The translations under genes and the position numbers were made by a program. From Clostridia bacterium (lineage in GTDB: Bacteria; Bacillota_A; Clostridia; Oscillospirales; CAG-272), in contig JAFXHW010000068.1 in the NCBI GenBank assembly GCA_017533545.1, positions 1-9,156 on the forward strand: a stretch of 9,156 nt of DNA, given 5' to 3'. The notes beneath the pieces were generated by a model. The model did not search any database and was not told the DNA's origin. It worked only from the letters and a program-made list of their open reading frames with translations. Shown here piece after piece: positions 8,111 to 9,156 of this stretch; position 1 is the first letter of the stretch; each line of letters starts with the position of its first letter.

Positions 8111-9156
8111 TTACTTGTTGTATTCAGGCAAATATTTAAGAGGGTCCTTATATCTTTGGCCTACTCTCATTTCAAAATGCAGGTGAGGACCGGTTACATT
8201 ACCGGTGGCACCGCTTTTTGCAATCAGCTGACCTGCATACACCCTGTCGCCCTTTTTCACAAGAGCCTGATCAAGATGCGCATAAAGTGTCTGGAAATTC
8301 GTTCCGTCGTGATCAATGATTATGCGTATTCCGTACGACGGAGTGCGATCAACGGTAGTGACTATACCGCCCTCGGCAGCAAGAATATCACTTCGCATGG
8401 GCAGGTATATATCAAGTCCTCTGTGATATCCGTTTGCATCGAATTGCGGACGGTACGAACCGTAGTATGAGGTAATTATCGGATACTCATCGTAATAGAG
8501 CGGCCACATAAACGAATTCGTAAACACTCCCGGTGCAGTCTGCTGACGTGTTCCGATAACGATGACCTCATCCACTCTGTCGAGCACCGTATCGCTTGAT
8601 GTAAGCTTTCGTTCGACGAGATGATTCTGACGGTAGGTCAGTGAATATGTATTGGCAAGAATACCGTCCGAGCCCCTCGTTTTTACAACGCGGTAGCTTT
8701 GCAAACGGTTCTCATCGTAAACATAGACAGTCTGATACGAGTCGATCTGCGCCTCAACGAGCGCAGCTTTATAGTCGTAATCGAGAGATACACGTTGGGA
8801 AGATCCGCTTGATGCTATTCCGTAATCGACAGATTCATCAACGGCATCGCCATTTATAAGAAAAGAATTTTCGAATTTTGTCTGAGTGTTGAAGACGATC
8901 AACATATCATCAAGATTCATCGAAAATTCGCTGTCAAGGAAGTGCTTTTCTTCCTCTTCTCCGATCGGCTGCTCGATTAAATCGGAATACGGCGGAATGT
9001 GTTTGTTGGCTTCATCGCCATTTAAATCCGACTCATCCTCCTCTTCGCTGCCTTCGGGCAATGAAGGATCTGTCTCGTTCTCCTCGCGCTCACCGAGTAT
9101 CTCGGTATAAAGAGCGTCGAGCTTATCCTGCGCTTTTTTTACATCCTTTCCATATG
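8111..9156 (-). CDS. G5 domain-containing M23 family metallopeptidase, C-terminal part
   Basis: A cell wall endopeptidase of the lysostaphin/LytM type, cleaving peptide cross-links of peptidoglycan outside the membrane. The frame is open to the right edge, giving 347 visible residues; the N-terminus and any signal peptide lie outside. The TTG at 9061 is not the start, since the frame continues upstream with KKAQDKLDALYTEIL, which looks like the end of a coiled coil. Then come an acidic low-complexity stretch (about 36-50), a less conserved region, a G5 domain (about 133-202, ending VDEVIVIGT) and the M23 domain (about 216-340). All zinc and catalytic residues are present: H244 and D248 (HRGLD), H293 (LYAHL), H324 and H326 (HLHFE). 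An active enzyme is expected. G5 domains are thought to bind N-acetylglucosamine-containing polymers, which fits a wall target. It converges on the PPTase gene across 38 bases. Confidence 0.93.
   Translation of the reverse strand, partial: YGKDVKKAQDKLDALYTEILGEREENETDPSLPEGSEEEDESDLNGDEANKHIPPYSDLIEQPIGEEEEKHFLDSEFSMNLDDMLIVFNTQTKFENSFLINGDAVDESVDYGIASSGSSQRVSLDYDYKAALVEAQIDSYQTVYVYDENRLQSYRVVKTRGSDGILANTYSLTYRQNHLVERKLTSSDTVLDRVDEVIVIGTRQQTAPGVFTNSFMWPLYYDEYPIITSYYGSYRPQFDANGYHRGLDIYLPMRSDILAAEGGIVTTVDRTPSYGIRIIIDHDGTNFQTLYAHLDQALVKKGDRVYAGQLIAKSGATGNVTGPHLHFEMRVGQRYKDPLKYLPEYNK

Noticed and set aside
8156..8470. + strand frame inside the M23 gene
   Set aside because: It covers the conserved M23 domain encoded on the other strand and has no ribosome binding site.
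9059..9061. TTG as the start of the M23 gene
   Set aside because: The frame stays open to the window edge and no ribosome binding site precedes the TTG; a 316-residue form would also lack a signal peptide.

Overview
The window looks like ordinary chromosomal sequence from a Gram-positive, Clostridia-like (Firmicutes) bacterium. This rests on four things. The PolA closely resembles Bacillus-type enzymes and has a degenerate proofreading domain. The promoters and AGGAGG-type ribosome binding sites are near consensus. There is an exported protein with a Thr/Glu/Pro 'ETTVPETT' linker, and a G5-plus-M23 cell wall peptidase. The species cannot be named from sequence alone, and I see no mobile element, CRISPR array, rRNA or tRNA.

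Layout, left to right. Bases 1-1801 (+) hold the C-terminal two thirds of DNA polymerase I (polA), cut by the window edge. A short AT-rich gap follows, with a perfect TTGACA-N17-TATAAT promoter (1859-1887). It drives a 199-residue putative lipoprotein of unknown function (1931-2530), which ends at a strong 13-bp-stem terminator (2551-2588). A second promoter (2612-2640) starts a probable operon on the + strand: uvrB (2694-4679), uvrA (4703-7540) and a Sfp-type 4'-phosphopantetheinyl transferase (7533-8072) whose start overlaps the end of uvrA by 8 bases. A hairpin at 8080-8099 sits between this operon and a convergent gene on the - strand (8111 to the right edge). That gene encodes an M23 metallopeptidase with a G5 domain, and its N-terminus lies outside the window.

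How the genes fit together. polA, uvrB and uvrA all belong to nucleotide excision repair: UvrA2-UvrB finds and verifies the lesion, and Pol I fills the gap after UvrC incision and UvrD release. Neither uvrC nor uvrD is in the window. The PPTase is unrelated to repair by family but is wired into the uvrBA transcript, possibly with translational coupling. The putative lipoprotein and the M23 protein act at or outside the cell envelope.

I did not find a convincing new system. The points most worth a second look are a UvrB motif VI arginine replaced by histidine, a uvrB start codon that coincides with the predicted transcription start (so the true start is probably 48 bases downstream), a Cys-x2-His variant of the first UvrA zinc module, the uvrA/PPTase overlap, and the uncharacterised lipoprotein behind a perfect-consensus promoter.
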